Both the position numbers and the translations under genes were made by a program. A stretch of DNA of 64,000 nucleotides from Diphasiastrum complanatum (taxonomy: Eukaryota > Streptophyta > Lycopodiopsida > Lycopodiales > Lycopodiaceae): positions 58,053,005 to 58,117,004 of the forward strand of contig CM055101.1 in NCBI GenBank assembly GCA_029204225.1, read 5' to 3'. Below, piece by piece: positions 11,033 to 22,593 of the stretch; the first letter of the stretch is position 1, and each line of letters begins with the position of its first letter. The notes beneath the pieces are model-generated. The model was not told the DNA's origin. It did no database searches and saw only the letters and a program-made list of their open reading frames with translations.

Positions 11033-12693
11033 CAGAAGATTCTTATCAATAATTACTTCTCGCAGTATGTGATCAGCATTCCACCTACTTTATCTGTATT
11101 GAGAGCTATGTAGGTTTGATATATTGTTGATCAAACAGCTGCCTTTGCATGTAGTAGCAATTTGACTTGATGAATCTTCTTCTAATCTAGATCTTTATAT
11201 AACTTAAATTCTCAGTTCTGAGTTAATATTTTGCTGTTTATGGAAGACTATTTATGTCGTGATAGTATTTTGGATTGAGATTGTCTATAAAGCACAAAGC
11301 AATCATATGATGTATTTGTTTGACGTAAATTACGTTGTGCCAAGAACCTGTTTATGAGATTTTGAGATGGGCCAAAACCTGAAGTGATGGCCGACGACGG
11401 ATTGGCTATGGAGCTCCCTCAGTCTTGGCAGGTTTCTTTGGCATATGCTTCCACGCTCGAAATCATAGCTATGAGAGGTATTTGAGGGGAGAGTTTGACT
11501 AGAGCTCTTTCTATACAAAAGGCAATCAATGCTATGAAGAAGTGGATTTTATGGAATGTAGTACATGTCTGCAACTGTGTTGTGAAAGCAGATGTTAACA
11601 GTTAACGGTGTATTCTTAGAAGCCATCATTTAAACACTCTTTCGCTGATCAGAGCAAACACACTTGCTGATTGAAGCTCCAACACCCCATCGCAACCACT
11701 AGTAGGGACGTTGCTTGTCTACACCTTGAAAAAGCCTTCATCGCTGCTGACAGAAACTTCCTCATCGCTTGACAGCCCTATCTATACCTGAGCAATAAGT
11801 GATTTCTAGAAGGACAAAACAAAGAAACGTTGCTCAACACTTCCTAAAAGACAAAATTGTTGTCATTGGCATTTCTTGGAAGGGTAACAGATTGGATTGG
11901 AAATAGCTGGAGTTAGTTGCCATACAAAACATCTTTGAAGATAATTTTCATCCGTGTGGAAGAAGAGAGATTCTTAATAAAAAAAGTTTTCTCACTTAAA
12001 TTTTCAGGATCGTTATATATAAGAGAATTTTTACAGTAAAATAATTTTTTGTTTACAGTGAGTGAATTTTTTTTACATCAGGTAATATTTTTTTACTGAT
12101 GGTAAAAACATCTCTCATTGTTTTACCTGTGCTAAAACAATTTCTTAAGAGGAACCTTACAGAGTGTGAACTTGCTACAGCTGTCATATTCTTGCAATTA
12201 AGGTTACTTCAAAATACACTACACTGCAAATTTTTTTGAGGTGCTTTACGCTGAGATGAAAAAACTGGAAAATGATGGATTTCGGCTGCCATTCGTACCA
12301 CTGATGATAAGGTATTAGCTTGGTATTGTGCGAGTAGATAACAGAACACACGTTCACAAAACTAACAAGACACACTAGACATCTACAATCTCAGAGACGA
12401 TACACCGTATCTGATACGATTCGCAAAAATCAAAGTCATCATGCGCACATTCATCATGACTGAAAACCTTTGGAAGGCTAAGTAGTATATTACTAATAGC
12501 AAAACTTAATACAGAGTCTCTCTAAGTCGTGTCCGTCGGCATTCAAGTGCTTCATAATTATGGACACTGTACTCATTCTTATTGGTTGCAGGAACGCGAC
12601 AAGCGGATCAAGGAAATTGAGCTATAGCCTATACGTATGTTGTTCGAGCATCTGATGTGCTCTATTATCTCGCATGTACCATGCCGTTGCAAT

Positions 12694-13349
12694 TTAGCTG
12701 GAGATTTCGATGGGCTTCACTTCGTGCTTAGGTTTCTCGATTTTGGGAACAGTGACGGTGAGTACTCCATCCTCGACCTTCGCCTTCACTTCCTCCACTT
12801 TCGCATTTTCTGGTAAGCGGAAGCGTCGCAAAAAACTGCCCTGCGTTCGCTCCACCCGATGCCATTTGTCTGTCTTCTCCACCTCCTCTTTCTTGCGTTC
12901 TCCGCTTATTTGTAGCGTACGTCCATCTTCCACCTGAACCTTTACGTCTTCCTTTTTCAACCCTGAAATCCGATACAGCCACAAATTATCACGACACATT
13001 CAATAGATTCAGATAAATCGGACAAGACGAACAACAAAAACTACTAATCATGAAAATTCTCGGCAATAAGCCAGGTTGAGAAAGCTTATTCAACATTATG
13101 AGCACAAAGTCATGAGGTATATGCCGAGATCAGTAACAATGAAGTACCTGGTAGATCGGCTTTGAAAATGTGAGCCTCCGGAGTTTCAAGCCAGTCTACT
13201 CGAGTACAGGCAATGGCGCTCACATCCTGGGCAAACTGTCGAGAAGGTGCGTTGTCCAACAGAGGAAATCTGTCAAAAGGCTCCAAAAATCTATCCAAGG
13301 GATCAAAAATACTTTGATCTCGTCCAAAGAAGAATGGGGTCAAAGCCAT
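12694..13349 (-). CDS. Class I small heat-shock protein (HSP20), copy 1, two exons
   Basis: Exon 1 is 13349-13148 and exon 2 is 12962-12694. The 185-bp intron (13147-12963) begins GTACTT and ends TTTCAG. The join falls inside a Gly codon and gives 156 aa, a normal size for cytosolic class I sHSPs of 17-18 kDa. The start [10 protein letters not shown] is the class I N-terminus; an upstream in-frame Met (13373) would add eight odd residues. The N-terminal arm (1-45) is followed by [18 protein letters not shown], then [20 protein letters not shown], the R-x-E-R region, [20 protein letters not shown] and [10 protein letters not shown], which is the alpha-crystallin domain with its conserved GVL. 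A C-terminal IEISS tail carries the I-x-I motif. It is an ATP-independent holdase that forms oligomers. Class I genes in angiosperms usually lack introns. Confidence 0.93.
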
Positions 13350-13698
13350 ATCCAGCCAAAAGAGGTAAAACAACTTCCTTCTCAGAAATAAATTGCTGTC
13401 TGCGATTGCTAAGATATTCTAGATGGCGAGAGTTGATGAATTGAGAATCCTGAATGTAGAGATTATATCAATTACTATGACCGCGTAGCTGTAGATACCT
13501 CGTCGAGAACTCACTGAAATATTGCAAGCTATGGAAGAACCGCGTAGCTGTAGATACCTCGTCGAGAACTCACTGAAATATTGCAAGCTACGGAAGAATG
13601 AGGACTATGAGAAATATATATGTAGAGAGACGATGTATTGTTGTAACGTGCGAGGGGATATATAGAATAGAAGCATGGATGAAGAAAGCACTAGAAAG

Positions 13699-13733
<35 letters not shown>

Positions 13734-13798
13734 TGTAGAAGACTCAAGAAAAGTAGCCCCTTTTGGCAGTTGAGGTGAGGTCACAAGTAAAGGAACCT
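13350..13798 (-). promoter_or_regulatory. sHSP copy 1 upstream region
   Basis: A 59-bp unit is tandemly repeated (13480-13538 and 13539-13597, near identical). A TATA-like TCTATATATCC lies at about 13660-13671 on the minus strand, and a GA/CT microsatellite at about 13702-13730. GAA/TTC triplets cluster upstream of the TATA-like box (for example the inverse of GATGAAGAAAG and CTAGAAAGG), but I see no perfect three-unit heat-shock element, so heat control is inferred from the product. Most of this region also precedes copy 2. Confidence 0.5.
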
Positions 13799-16587
13799 CA
13801 CACTAATTTTTGGAATCTTCGGAGGCAGCGGCTGGATCTTTACCTGTCAATATGGTTCCTCAAGAATCTTCTCATCCTTTGCGACTTCCGGATTTCAATC
13901 CTCTTGTTCGACGTGGAGAAAAGAGACCTGCTTCCCCCTCAGAGCATCCTTCTAGTGCTTCCCCTTCTTGCGCGCGTCGTGAAGCCCACCGTGATGTTGC
14001 AGATTCCTTGCTTGTCTCCTCTGGCCAGGTGGTGCCCTACTGTCCGCCCCATCTTTGCCATCAGCTTTCTTCCTCTCTTTCTGTTTCTCAGCTTTCTCCT
14101 TCTTCCTCTTCTCACCCCCGTGTTCCATGTGCAGGCTGTGGTCGCCTTTATGTGCAAGGTGCCGGTCTTTCTCGCCATCATAATGCTTGCTCTGCTTTTC
14201 GTCAACAACTCGCATTAACCAATGTCGACCTTGCACCTCATCCTGCTCCCACTTCGCCACCCGACTCGGCTTGGACCTGGATTCGCTCCCTTGATATTTT
14301 GACCGCTTTTCACTTCGGTTTTCCTCGTCCTCGTCTTTATGCACACATTCCCTTTGCCTTGCGCTTAGATGTCCAGAGAGCTTTGTCCTTACCTTTGTCT
14401 CGTCTGGCTTCCAACCCTTCTGATATTGCAGCTTCGCATGCCTTTTTGCTTTTTCCTCTCTAGTATTTGCCTCTGCCTCCTCGGGGTGGTGATGCTGGTC
14501 ATAGGGAAACTCGCAACAAGATTCGTCGCTTTATGTCAGGAGATTGGGAAAATCTACAAGAAGAGCATTTCCTTCGCTGTCATGCGCTTGCTGCTCAGTG
14601 GGTTTCGACTTCGGATGGTGTTTCTATACCCCCTGTTCATCGTCGGTTGCGTCGCTGTGTTTTACTTGGGCAAGTGGGTGAGTATTCTCGTGCAGCTCGT
14701 GCTCTAGCTCCTACAAGTCCAGCTACTCCTTTTGCTGCCACCCTTCAGGCTTTGGAGCTTCTTCACCCACCGGCAAATGACTCCCTTCCTTCTTTTGTTG
14801 AGGACTTTGAACCTGATTCTGATTTGCAGCTCTCAGAACCTCATTTTCTTAATGCTTTTCTGCGCAGCCCTCATTTGTCAATTGGGGGTCCTTCTGGTAT
14901 GGTTTTCGAGCATCTTCGTGACTGTTTTTCTCTTGATGACTCTGCTAGCGGGTTTGGTTTGCTCTTTCAAGTTTGCTCTTCCGTAGCATGTGGCTGTATT
15001 CCTCTTTCTATTGCTCGTATTCTTGGTCTGCTCGTTTGATAGCCTTGGATAAGCTTGGCGGTGGAGTGCGTCCCATTGCTGTTGGAGAGGTTTTATACAG
15101 ATTGGTTTCTAGGGCTCTTGGTTTTCAGCTTCGTGACAGTTTTCATGACCACCTATTTCCTCATCAGTTTGGTTGTGCTACTCCTGGCAGTTGCGAGACA
15201 ATCATACATGCTTTGCGTGCTACCTTGGATCTTCATCCAGATTGGGTTGTCCTTCAAGTGGATGTTAAAAATGCTTTCAATTCTGTTTCCCGAGGGGCCA
15301 TTTTTGAAGAACTTCGTGCGGCTCACGGTCCTCTCGCTCAGCTCATCCCGTTTGTTCGCTATTTTTATTCCATGGATGCGCCTCTATGTTTCAGTCATGC
15401 TTCTCGCTTACGTGATGTTTCAGTTATCTCGTCTACTGATGGTATCAGACAAGGTGATCCCTTGGGTGGTGTTCTTTTTGCTTTGGCGCACTTTCGGGCA
15501 TTGCGTGCTTCTTCTACTACTTTTCCTTCTTGTTTGTTTCCCTATATTGTTGATGGCACGCATATTGTGGGACCTGCTAATGACGTCTTTCCGGCTTTCC
15601 TACATTTCTCTCAGCAACTTTCGGCTTTGGGCCTCACTGTCAATCCCTCTAAGTGCGTTGCTTGGTGTCCTCAGGGCCTCCTTCCTGAGCTCCCTTTACC
15701 TACAGATTTCAATACTCCGGTTGATGGGATTAGAGTGCTTGGTATTCCTATAGGTTTCTCGGATTTTGTGACTTCCTCTTTGCGGGACACTTTGGACGCA
15801 CATCTTTGTCACGCTGATCTACTACCAAAGCTTGGCAATGCTCAAGTTGCTCTAGGGATTCTCACTCAATGCTTCGCTCAACGGCCAAGTTATATTCTAC
15901 GGTGTGTTCCTCCCTCTCTTGATGTTTTGGCTTTGCTACAGGATTTCGATAATACTTTATCATATATTCTGGGTCGCTTGATGGGTTCAGAATCCTTTCG
16001 TATTCCCAATGGTCAGTTCGTTAAGCGGCAAGTCTCTCTTCCCGCTTCGTCCGGAGGTGTTGGTCTTTCTTGCACAGCTTCTATTGCTCCAGCTGCTTTT
16101 ATGGGAAGCTGGGCCCTTGTTGCCTCTGCACTTATCTCTCGGTTTCAGCAGGACAACAAGCCCATTCTTCTCGATTCAGTAGCTCATGTGGAAACAAGCA
16201 TTCTTCCTTTCCAACAACATCTTCGTGCGGCCAAGGATCTCATTCCTCCACCTGTGCGAGCTTCTTTGCCTCCCTTTGAGTCTTTGCTTAGCCATCAGCG
16301 TGCTCATTTTCAGAAGTATCTTTTGGAGCGCTTCCCTTCTCATGCTTTCACTCAGCTTCTCATTGATTCACCTTCCGATGAGACTCGGGCTCGCCTTTTG
16401 TCTTGTGCAGGCCCGGGTGCTGGCGTTGGCTTGTTGCGCGCCCTGTTTATTCCACACTTGCGCCTTTCTTCAGAGTTGTTTCTCACCGCTCTTCGGATTA
16501 GATTGGGTAACCCTCATCCAGTGCTGGTAGGTTTGACAAAATGTTCATGTGGTCACCCTGTTGATCCTATTGGCACTCATCTCATGC
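13799..16587 (+). pseudogene. Non-LTR-type reverse transcriptase, broken, GC-rich
   Basis: The first frame (13810-15039, broken by TAG at 14461) has a low-complexity Ser/Pro start, a zinc-finger-like CAGCGRLYVQGAGLSRHHN and a domain leading to FLRSPHLSIGGPSGMVFEHL. A frameshift near 15030 leads to the RT core: GGGVRPIAVGEVLYRLVSR, FGCATPGSCETIIHAL, VDVKNAFNSVSRG (motif A) and DGIRQGDPLGGVLFALAHF (motif B). The catalytic Y-x-D-D is changed to YIVDG near 15542-15558, losing the second Asp. The C-terminal CSCGHPVDPIGTHLMR starts a CxC…H…C knuckle that is cut at 16588 where the duplicated segment begins, so any endonuclease after it is gone. The layout recalls endonuclease-tailed (R2/Utopia-like) non-LTR elements; that placement is inference. 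GC content exceeds that of the flanks. Confidence 0.85.
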
Positions 16588-17962
16588 GTTTGTTTCAGCA
16601 AGTTATCAGATTTTTTGTGAATGAGTGACATCATGATACGATATTTCAAAAAGAGCTGAAAATAATTATGTTGTTCAATTGAATTTATGAAAACCCTCTT
16701 CAAATACAAAAACAGTGACTGTACCAGCTCTCTTGGTTGAGAGTTTTCTCCGACGGTATCTGACTTTCCAGATTTTTGGTCATTCATATTTAAGTGGCTT
16801 GTTTCAGTAATCCATGCTTGTTGTTTGTTCTCTAATTCACCAAATTTATGCAACTTGTGCATCAGACATCTACATGAGATTTCGGGCTTGCAACTATAGT
16901 TATGTTATTGAGCTCATGTTAATACAACAGACGAAAAATTGGGTCAGCTAACCTGTAACTGAATCTAGATAGCAGAGACAAGTTCTAATTTCAAGAATGC
17001 AAGCTTTGACACCATGGCTTGCGGGATCTCTCTCATTGTATTCTCCAGTTTTTGCATCCTTGATTTTACCATGCAAATCTAACCTGCGACTGTAGGGCAT
17101 CTTGCCGACGAATTACTTTTTCTCTACTTGCTTCAACTGTACAAGTGCTGATTCTGAATGTTAGTCAGAAAATAATTTTGAGAATGTGCTGATTCAATCC
17201 ATTCTTGTTGTAGTAGCTGACATTTATTGGGCCTTAGAAACTAAATTCAATTATGATATGACATCATTATGAGACAACTCCCATTTCTTTTTTCAGGATC
17301 TATCAAATTTCGTTTCTCCATCTGAGTCATAGCGATGATCTGCGTGATCAATTAAACGCTCATTCACAACTCTGTGAGTTGTTCGCAACTGTGCGACTTT
17401 CTACAACATCGTCATACCACTTTAGTTTTTTGTAACGGGACGAGCTTCTGTTGGCAAATCCAAGTGTACTCAAATTTTCAGATTTCTGTTGGATAATCAG
17501 GTGCTCAGTTTTCCAGTTATCTGATAACAACATTTTTGTCGCTTTCTGTATGAACTTGATATTGTCTCTTTTTTTTTGGCCTGTCATTTTTCTTTGTTTA
17601 GAGGCACGTATTTCCAAAATATTAGATTGCAGATTTAAGTATGGCCTCATAAAGTTCTTTAATAAGCTTGTCTGTTTTTAGCATTGAATGAACATCTGTT
17701 CATAATTTTTGATGACTATAAAGTTTCCCAGGATGATTATGGCCTTTGTGCGCAACTTTGTAGTATAGTGAAACAATGATTCTTCAATACCGAATTTTTT
17801 AGCTCCTTTGGGTTTTTTATTCACCAAAGTTTGTGCAATGGGTGAATTTTGAGGTTTGGGACGGTCTTGCATAGTTGCAGAAGTACTTGAACATTGACTG
17901 GATCTGTAAGCAGGATTTTTTATATTGATGTCATCAATCGCATATCCAACCTTCTTCATCAT
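16588..17962 (-). pseudogene. Gene X copy 2, 3'-truncated
   Basis: Same coding-like blocks as copy 1 (17962-17678, then about 17650-17360, about 17083-16953 and 16893-16588). A 2-bp insertion near 17465 shifts the second block. The last exon stops matching copy 1 after LLKQT, where it runs antisense into the reverse transcriptase. A few amino-acid changes (for example Thr to Ala in the DPTSHG block) suggest relaxed constraint. Confidence 0.4.
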
Positions 17963-19617
17963 CAGAAGATTCTTATCAATAATTACTTCTCGCAGTATGT
18001 GATCAGCATTCCACCTACTTTATCTGTATTGAGAGCTATGTACGTTTGATATATTGTTGATCAAACAGCTGCCTTTGCATGTAGTAACAATTTGAATTGA
18101 TGAATCTTCTTTTAATCTAGATCTTTATATAGCTTAAATTCTCAGTTATGAGTTAATATTTTGCTGTTTATGGAAGACTATTTATGTCGTGATAGTATTT
18201 TGGATTGAGATTGTCTATAAAGCACAAAGCAATCATATGATGTATTTGTTTGACGTAAATTACGTTGTGCCAAGAACCTGTTTATGAGATTTTGAGATGG
18301 GCCAAAACCTGAAGTGATGGCCGACGACGGATTGGCTATGGAGCTCCCTCAGTCTTGGCAGGTTTCTTTGCATATGCTTCCACGCTCGAAATCATAGCTA
18401 TGAGAGGTATTTGAGGGGAGAGTTTGACTAGAGCTCTTTCTATACAAAAGGCAATCAATGCTATGAAGAAGTGGATTTTATGGAATGTAGTACATGTCTG
18501 CAACTGTGTTGTGAAAGCAGATGTTAACAGTTAACGGTGTATTCTTAGAAGCCATCATTTAAACACTCTTTCGCTGATCAGAGCAAACACACTTGCTGAT
18601 TGAAGCTCCAACACCCCATCGCAACCACTAGTAGGGACGTTGCTTGTCTACACCTTGAAAAAGCCTTCATCGCTGCTGACAGAAACTTCCTCATCGCTTG
18701 ACAGCCCTATCTATACCTGAGCAATAAGTGATTTCTAGAAGGACAAAACAAAGAAACGTTGCTCAACACTTCCTAAAAGACAAAATTGTTGTCATTGGCA
18801 TTTCTTGGAAGGGTAACAGATTGGATTGGAAATAGCTGGAGTTAGTTGCCATACAAAACATCTTTGAAGATAATTTTCATCCGTGTGGAAGAAGAGAGAT
18901 TCTTAATAAAAAAAGTTTTCTCACTTAAATTTTCAGGATCGTTATATATAAGAGAATTTTTACAGTAAAGTGATTTTTTGCTTACAGTGAGTGAATTTTT
19001 TTTACATCAGGTAATATTTTTTTACTGATGGTAGAAACATCTCTCATTGTTTTACCTGTGCTAAAACAATTTCTTAAGAGGAACCTTACAGAGTGTGAAC
19101 TTGCTACAGCTGTCATATTCTTGCAATTAAGGTTACTTCAAAATACACTGCAAATTTTTTTGAGGTGCTTTACGCTGAGATGAAAAAACTGGAAAATGAT
19201 GGATTTCGGCTGCCATTCGTACCACTGATGATAAGGTATTAGCTTGGTATTGTGCGAGTAGATAACAGAACACACGTTCACAAAACTAACAAGACACACT
19301 AGACATCTACAATCTCAGAGACGATACACCGTATCTGATACGATTCGCAAAAATCAAAGTCATCATGCGCACATTCATCATGACTGAAAACCTTTGGAAG
19401 GCTAAGTAGTATATTACTAATAGCAAAACTTAATACAGAGTCTCTCTAAGTCGTGTCCGTCGGCATTCAAGTGCTTCATAATTATGGACACTGTACTCAT
19501 TCTTATTGGTTGCAGGAACGCGACAAGCGGATCAAGGAAATTGAGCTATAGCCTATACGTATGTTGTTCGAGCATCTGATGTGCTCTATTATCTCGCATG
19601 TACCATGCCGTTGCAAT

Positions 19618-20273
19618 TTAGCTGGAGATTTCGATGGGCTTCACTTCGTGCTTAGGTTTCTCGATTTTGGGAACAGTGACGGTGAGTACTCCATCCTCGA
19701 CCTTCGCCTTCACTTCCTCCACTTTCGCATTTTCTGGTAAGCGGAAGCGTCGCAAAAAACTGCCCTGCGTTCGCTCCACCCGATGCCATTTGTCTGTCTT
19801 CTCCACCTCCTCTTTCTTGCGTTCTCCGCTTATTTGTAGCGTACGTCCATCTTCCACCTGAACCTTTACGTCTTCCTTTTTCAACCCTGAAATCCGATAC
19901 AGCCACAAATTATCACGACACATTCAATAGATTCAGATAAATCGGACAAGACGAACAACAAAAACTACTAATCATGAAAATTCTCGGCAATAAGCCAGGT
20001 TGAGAAAGCTTATTCAACATTATGAGCACAAAGTCATGAGGTATATGCCGAGATCAGTAACAATGAAGTACCTGGTAGATCGGCTTTGAAAATGTGAGCC
20101 TCCGGAGTTTCAAGCCAGTCTACTCGAGTACAGGCAATGGCGCTCACATCCTGGGCAAACTGTCGAGAAGGTGCGTTGTCCAACAGAGGAAATCTGTCAA
20201 AAGGCTCCAAAAATCTATCCAAGGGATCAAAAATACTTTGATCTCGTCCAAAGAAGAATGGGGTCAAAGCCAT
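19618..20273 (-). CDS. Class I small heat-shock protein (HSP20), copy 2, two exons
   Basis: Exon 1 is 20273-20072, exon 2 is 19886-19618 and the intron is 185 bp with the same GTACTT/TTTCAG ends. The predicted 156-aa protein is identical to copy 1, and the exon and intron DNA shows no difference that I can see, so the duplication is very recent or homogenised. The N-terminal arm, alpha-crystallin domain and C-terminal IEIS motif are all intact. The upstream 59-bp repeat (20404 and 20463) is present too. Unlike copy 1, this copy keeps the longer natural upstream flank beyond 20713, so the two genes may be expressed differently. Confidence 0.93.
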
Positions 20274-20713
20274 ATCCAGCCAAAAGAGGTAAAACAACTT
20301 CCTTCTCAGAAATGAATTGCTGTCTGCGATTGCTAAGATATTCTAGATGGCGAGAGTTGATGAATTGAGAATCCTGAATGTAGAGATTATATCAATTACT
20401 ATGACCGCGTAGCTGTAGATACCTCGTCGAGAACTCACTGAAATATTGCAAGCTATGGAAGAACCGCGTAGCTGTAGATACCTCGTCGAGAACTCACTGA
20501 AATATTGCAAGCTATGGAAGAATGAGGACTATGAGAAATCTATATGTAGAGAGACGATGTATTGTTGTAACGTGCGAGAGGATATATAGAATAGAAGCAT
20601 GGATGAAGAAAGCACTAGAAAGGTAGAGAGAGAGAGAGAGAGAGAGAGAGGAATGTAGAAGACTCCAGAAAAGTAGCCCCTTTTGGCAGTTGAGGTCACG
20701 AGTAAAGGAACCT
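20274..20713 (-). promoter_or_regulatory. sHSP copy 2 upstream region
   Basis: It holds the same 59-bp tandem pair (20404-20462 and 20463-20521), TATA-like TCTATATATCC near 20583-20595 and a GA tract at about 20625-20650 that is slightly shorter than in copy 1. The pair predates the large duplication because both copies have it. Confidence 0.5.
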
Positions 20714-20995
20714 AATGGGGGCCCTACAAGAGACTTGATGGGAAAGATGGGCAAAAGCATAGAAATGAAACCCACAATATTTTAAAAAAATTGATATCAC
20801 GAAAATTTTGACAATTATTTAAATGCGCCTCTAATGATTAATAGTCTTCAAATAATCGAGAAACTTTAAATTGTGCAAGTTTGTTTCTTTATTATAACTC
20901 AAAACAGGTTTCCCTACTAGCATTGCCTCTCTTCACCATAGGATAGTGGCCAAAAACGCCATTATAATGACGTGGATGAAAACATATTACCACTT
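20583..20995. repeat. sHSP upstream-flank repeat, member 1
   Basis: From GAATAGAAGCATGGATGAAG to AATGACGTGGATGAAAACAT this stretch matches 21868-22220 at clearly diverged but continuous similarity. Both include a GA tract, CCCTACAAGAGACT and CGATTATTT/CAATTATTT words in order. The sHSP gene lies to the left only in this member. Confidence 0.8.
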
Positions 20996-21104
20996 TAAAT
21001 AATTTTTATCAACAATAACCACCTCGAATAAGTTAATATCCATATATTACTTCATATATGTATACATTTGTAGTACTAAGAAAAATCATTAAAATATGAT
21101 TGAA

Positions 21105-21221
<117 letters not shown>

Positions 21222-21867
21222 TTATGAGCTAGGAGAATCTAATTTTTGTTCCCCGTGCTTTTTCTTTTTGCCTATAAATAGTTTGTGTGACATTGCCACG
21301 TTAAAACCATTTTGCCCAAAATCAAACCATGTAGAGATTACCATGAAAATTTGTCAAGCGAGGCTTGATGGGCCAAAAAAAGGCCCTACTTATGTGCTAG
21401 CAAAATGCATGGCAATTGCCTATACATGTAGTTGTGAATATTAGTATGTTATTAGTAAACAAAGAAAGAAAATGAATATCGTGTACCAACAATATTACTA
21501 TTGGATGTATAGGATGTACACCTTGTTAAACAAGACCACTATAGCCTTGGTGGTATCCAATCTCATACTCTGCATTATTGTATTTTCCTCCAAAATCTTC
21601 AATTTACATCAATTATTTAGTAAATATCTCTCTCAAATCTCTTTCTCTCTCCATCAATTTATTTCTCTTTCTCTCCTTTCATGGAAGAATGAAGAAGACC
21701 CGCAAAACAAAAAGTGGGGAACCGACAATTTGTAAACCAATGCTGAAAAGATAAAGGTTGCATTAGCAACATCAATCACAAAATTGGCATTCTACACACT
21801 AGAAATCAAGATATCTTGAGAAATATGAAAGAGATGGACATAGAAACACAAGAGATGAATTCTCCAC

Positions 21868-21901
21868 AAAGATAGAATAGAAGCATGGATGAAGAAAGCT
21901 C

Positions 21902-21935
<34 letters not shown>

Positions 21936-22220
21936 CTTGAATGCGGAACGTAATGGTTGCCCTACAAGAGACTGATGGGAAAGATGGGTAAAAGCATATA
22001 AAAATGAAACCGACAAAATTTAAAAGAAATTGATATCACAAAAATTTTGACGATTATTTACATGCGCCTTTAATGAGTAATAGTCTTCAAAAAATCAAGA
22101 AGCTTTAAATTGTGCAAGTTTCTTTTTTGGTGTAACTCAAGACAGGTTTTCCTAGCGTTGCCTCTTTTCACTACACGATGGTGGCCAAGAAGGCCATTAT
22201 AATGACATGGATGCAAACAT
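21868..22220. repeat. sHSP upstream-flank repeat, member 2, cut by an LTR
   Basis: Diverged copy of 20583-20995, including the GA tract (about 21900-21932). Similarity stops at AAACAT (22220), exactly where a TGTTGTGACG LTR begins. No sHSP exon lies to its left (21250-21867 is unrelated AT-rich DNA), so only the upstream flank was copied or survived here. Confidence 0.8.
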
Positions 22221-22593
22221 GTTGTGACGAGAACGTAACCAGTGCCGAACCCTAGAGAACACAGGAGGTCAGATACCACAGTCAGGGTCATGTCTAGTGT
22301 ATACGACCAACAGGGCAAGACAATGTGAGTAGTGTGCGCCGACGCGGTCCATAGCCATGGCGGGCCTAACACAGCCTAGGCACCTGCTAGCAGGATAGGG
22401 CCCCACATTGGGTCTCGACGTGCAGTCAGCCACATGAGTGCCACGTGGCCGACACTTGGTAGTATGCATGCTATTAGTTCTCACACTAGGCTAAGAGGGG
22501 CTTGCTCCATTTTAGGAAGTAGGCAAGGTTGGGTGGATAAGTTAGTGTTGGCCCTACTGTGGTGTTGAGATCTCTAACACTGGTATGAAAGCC
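22220..22593 (+). mobile_element. Ty3/gypsy-like 5' LTR (about 360 bp) and primer site
   Basis: TGTTGTGACG (22220) begins and CTCTAACA (22579) ends a GC-richer block with the usual TG…CA termini. TGGTATGAAAGCC at 22581-22593 matches the Met-tRNA primer site with two changes. The left end falls at the exact break in the sHSP-flank repeat, which fixes the boundary. The interior continues on the plus strand. Confidence 0.75.

Larger units (their letters stand above)
9660..13798. repeat. Segmental duplication, copy A (sHSP unit 1)
   Basis: This 4139-bp segment matches 16588-20713 nearly base for base, with only scattered substitutions and small indels. It starts at GTTTGTTTCAG and ends at AGGAACCT. 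It carries part of gene X, the whole sHSP gene and its upstream region including a GA tract. Its right end is abruptly replaced by the reverse transcriptase block, whereas copy A' continues into AATGGGGGCCC. Confidence 0.95.
16588..20713. repeat. Segmental duplication, copy A' (sHSP unit 2)
   Basis: This 4126-bp copy of 9660-13798 lies in the same orientation, offset by about 6.92 kb. Its left end cuts both the reverse transcriptase and the last exon of gene X (the last 22 codons are missing). Its right end continues naturally into sequence that is seen a third time at 21.87-22.22 kb, so A' keeps the ancestral right flank. Confidence 0.95.

Noticed and set aside
12710-12982. ORFs antisense or out of frame to sHSP exon 2 (also at 19634-19906)
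   Set aside because: They are shadows of the constrained sHSP coding sequence and have no motif or start context of their own.
13660-13710. Perfect heat-shock element upstream of the sHSP
   Set aside because: GAA and TTC triplets cluster there, but I could not find three alternating units with correct spacing.
14973-16628. Intact 551-aa reverse transcriptase gene
   Set aside because: The frame is long, but upstream parts are in another frame, the catalytic YxDD is lost and the C-terminus comes from unrelated duplicated DNA.
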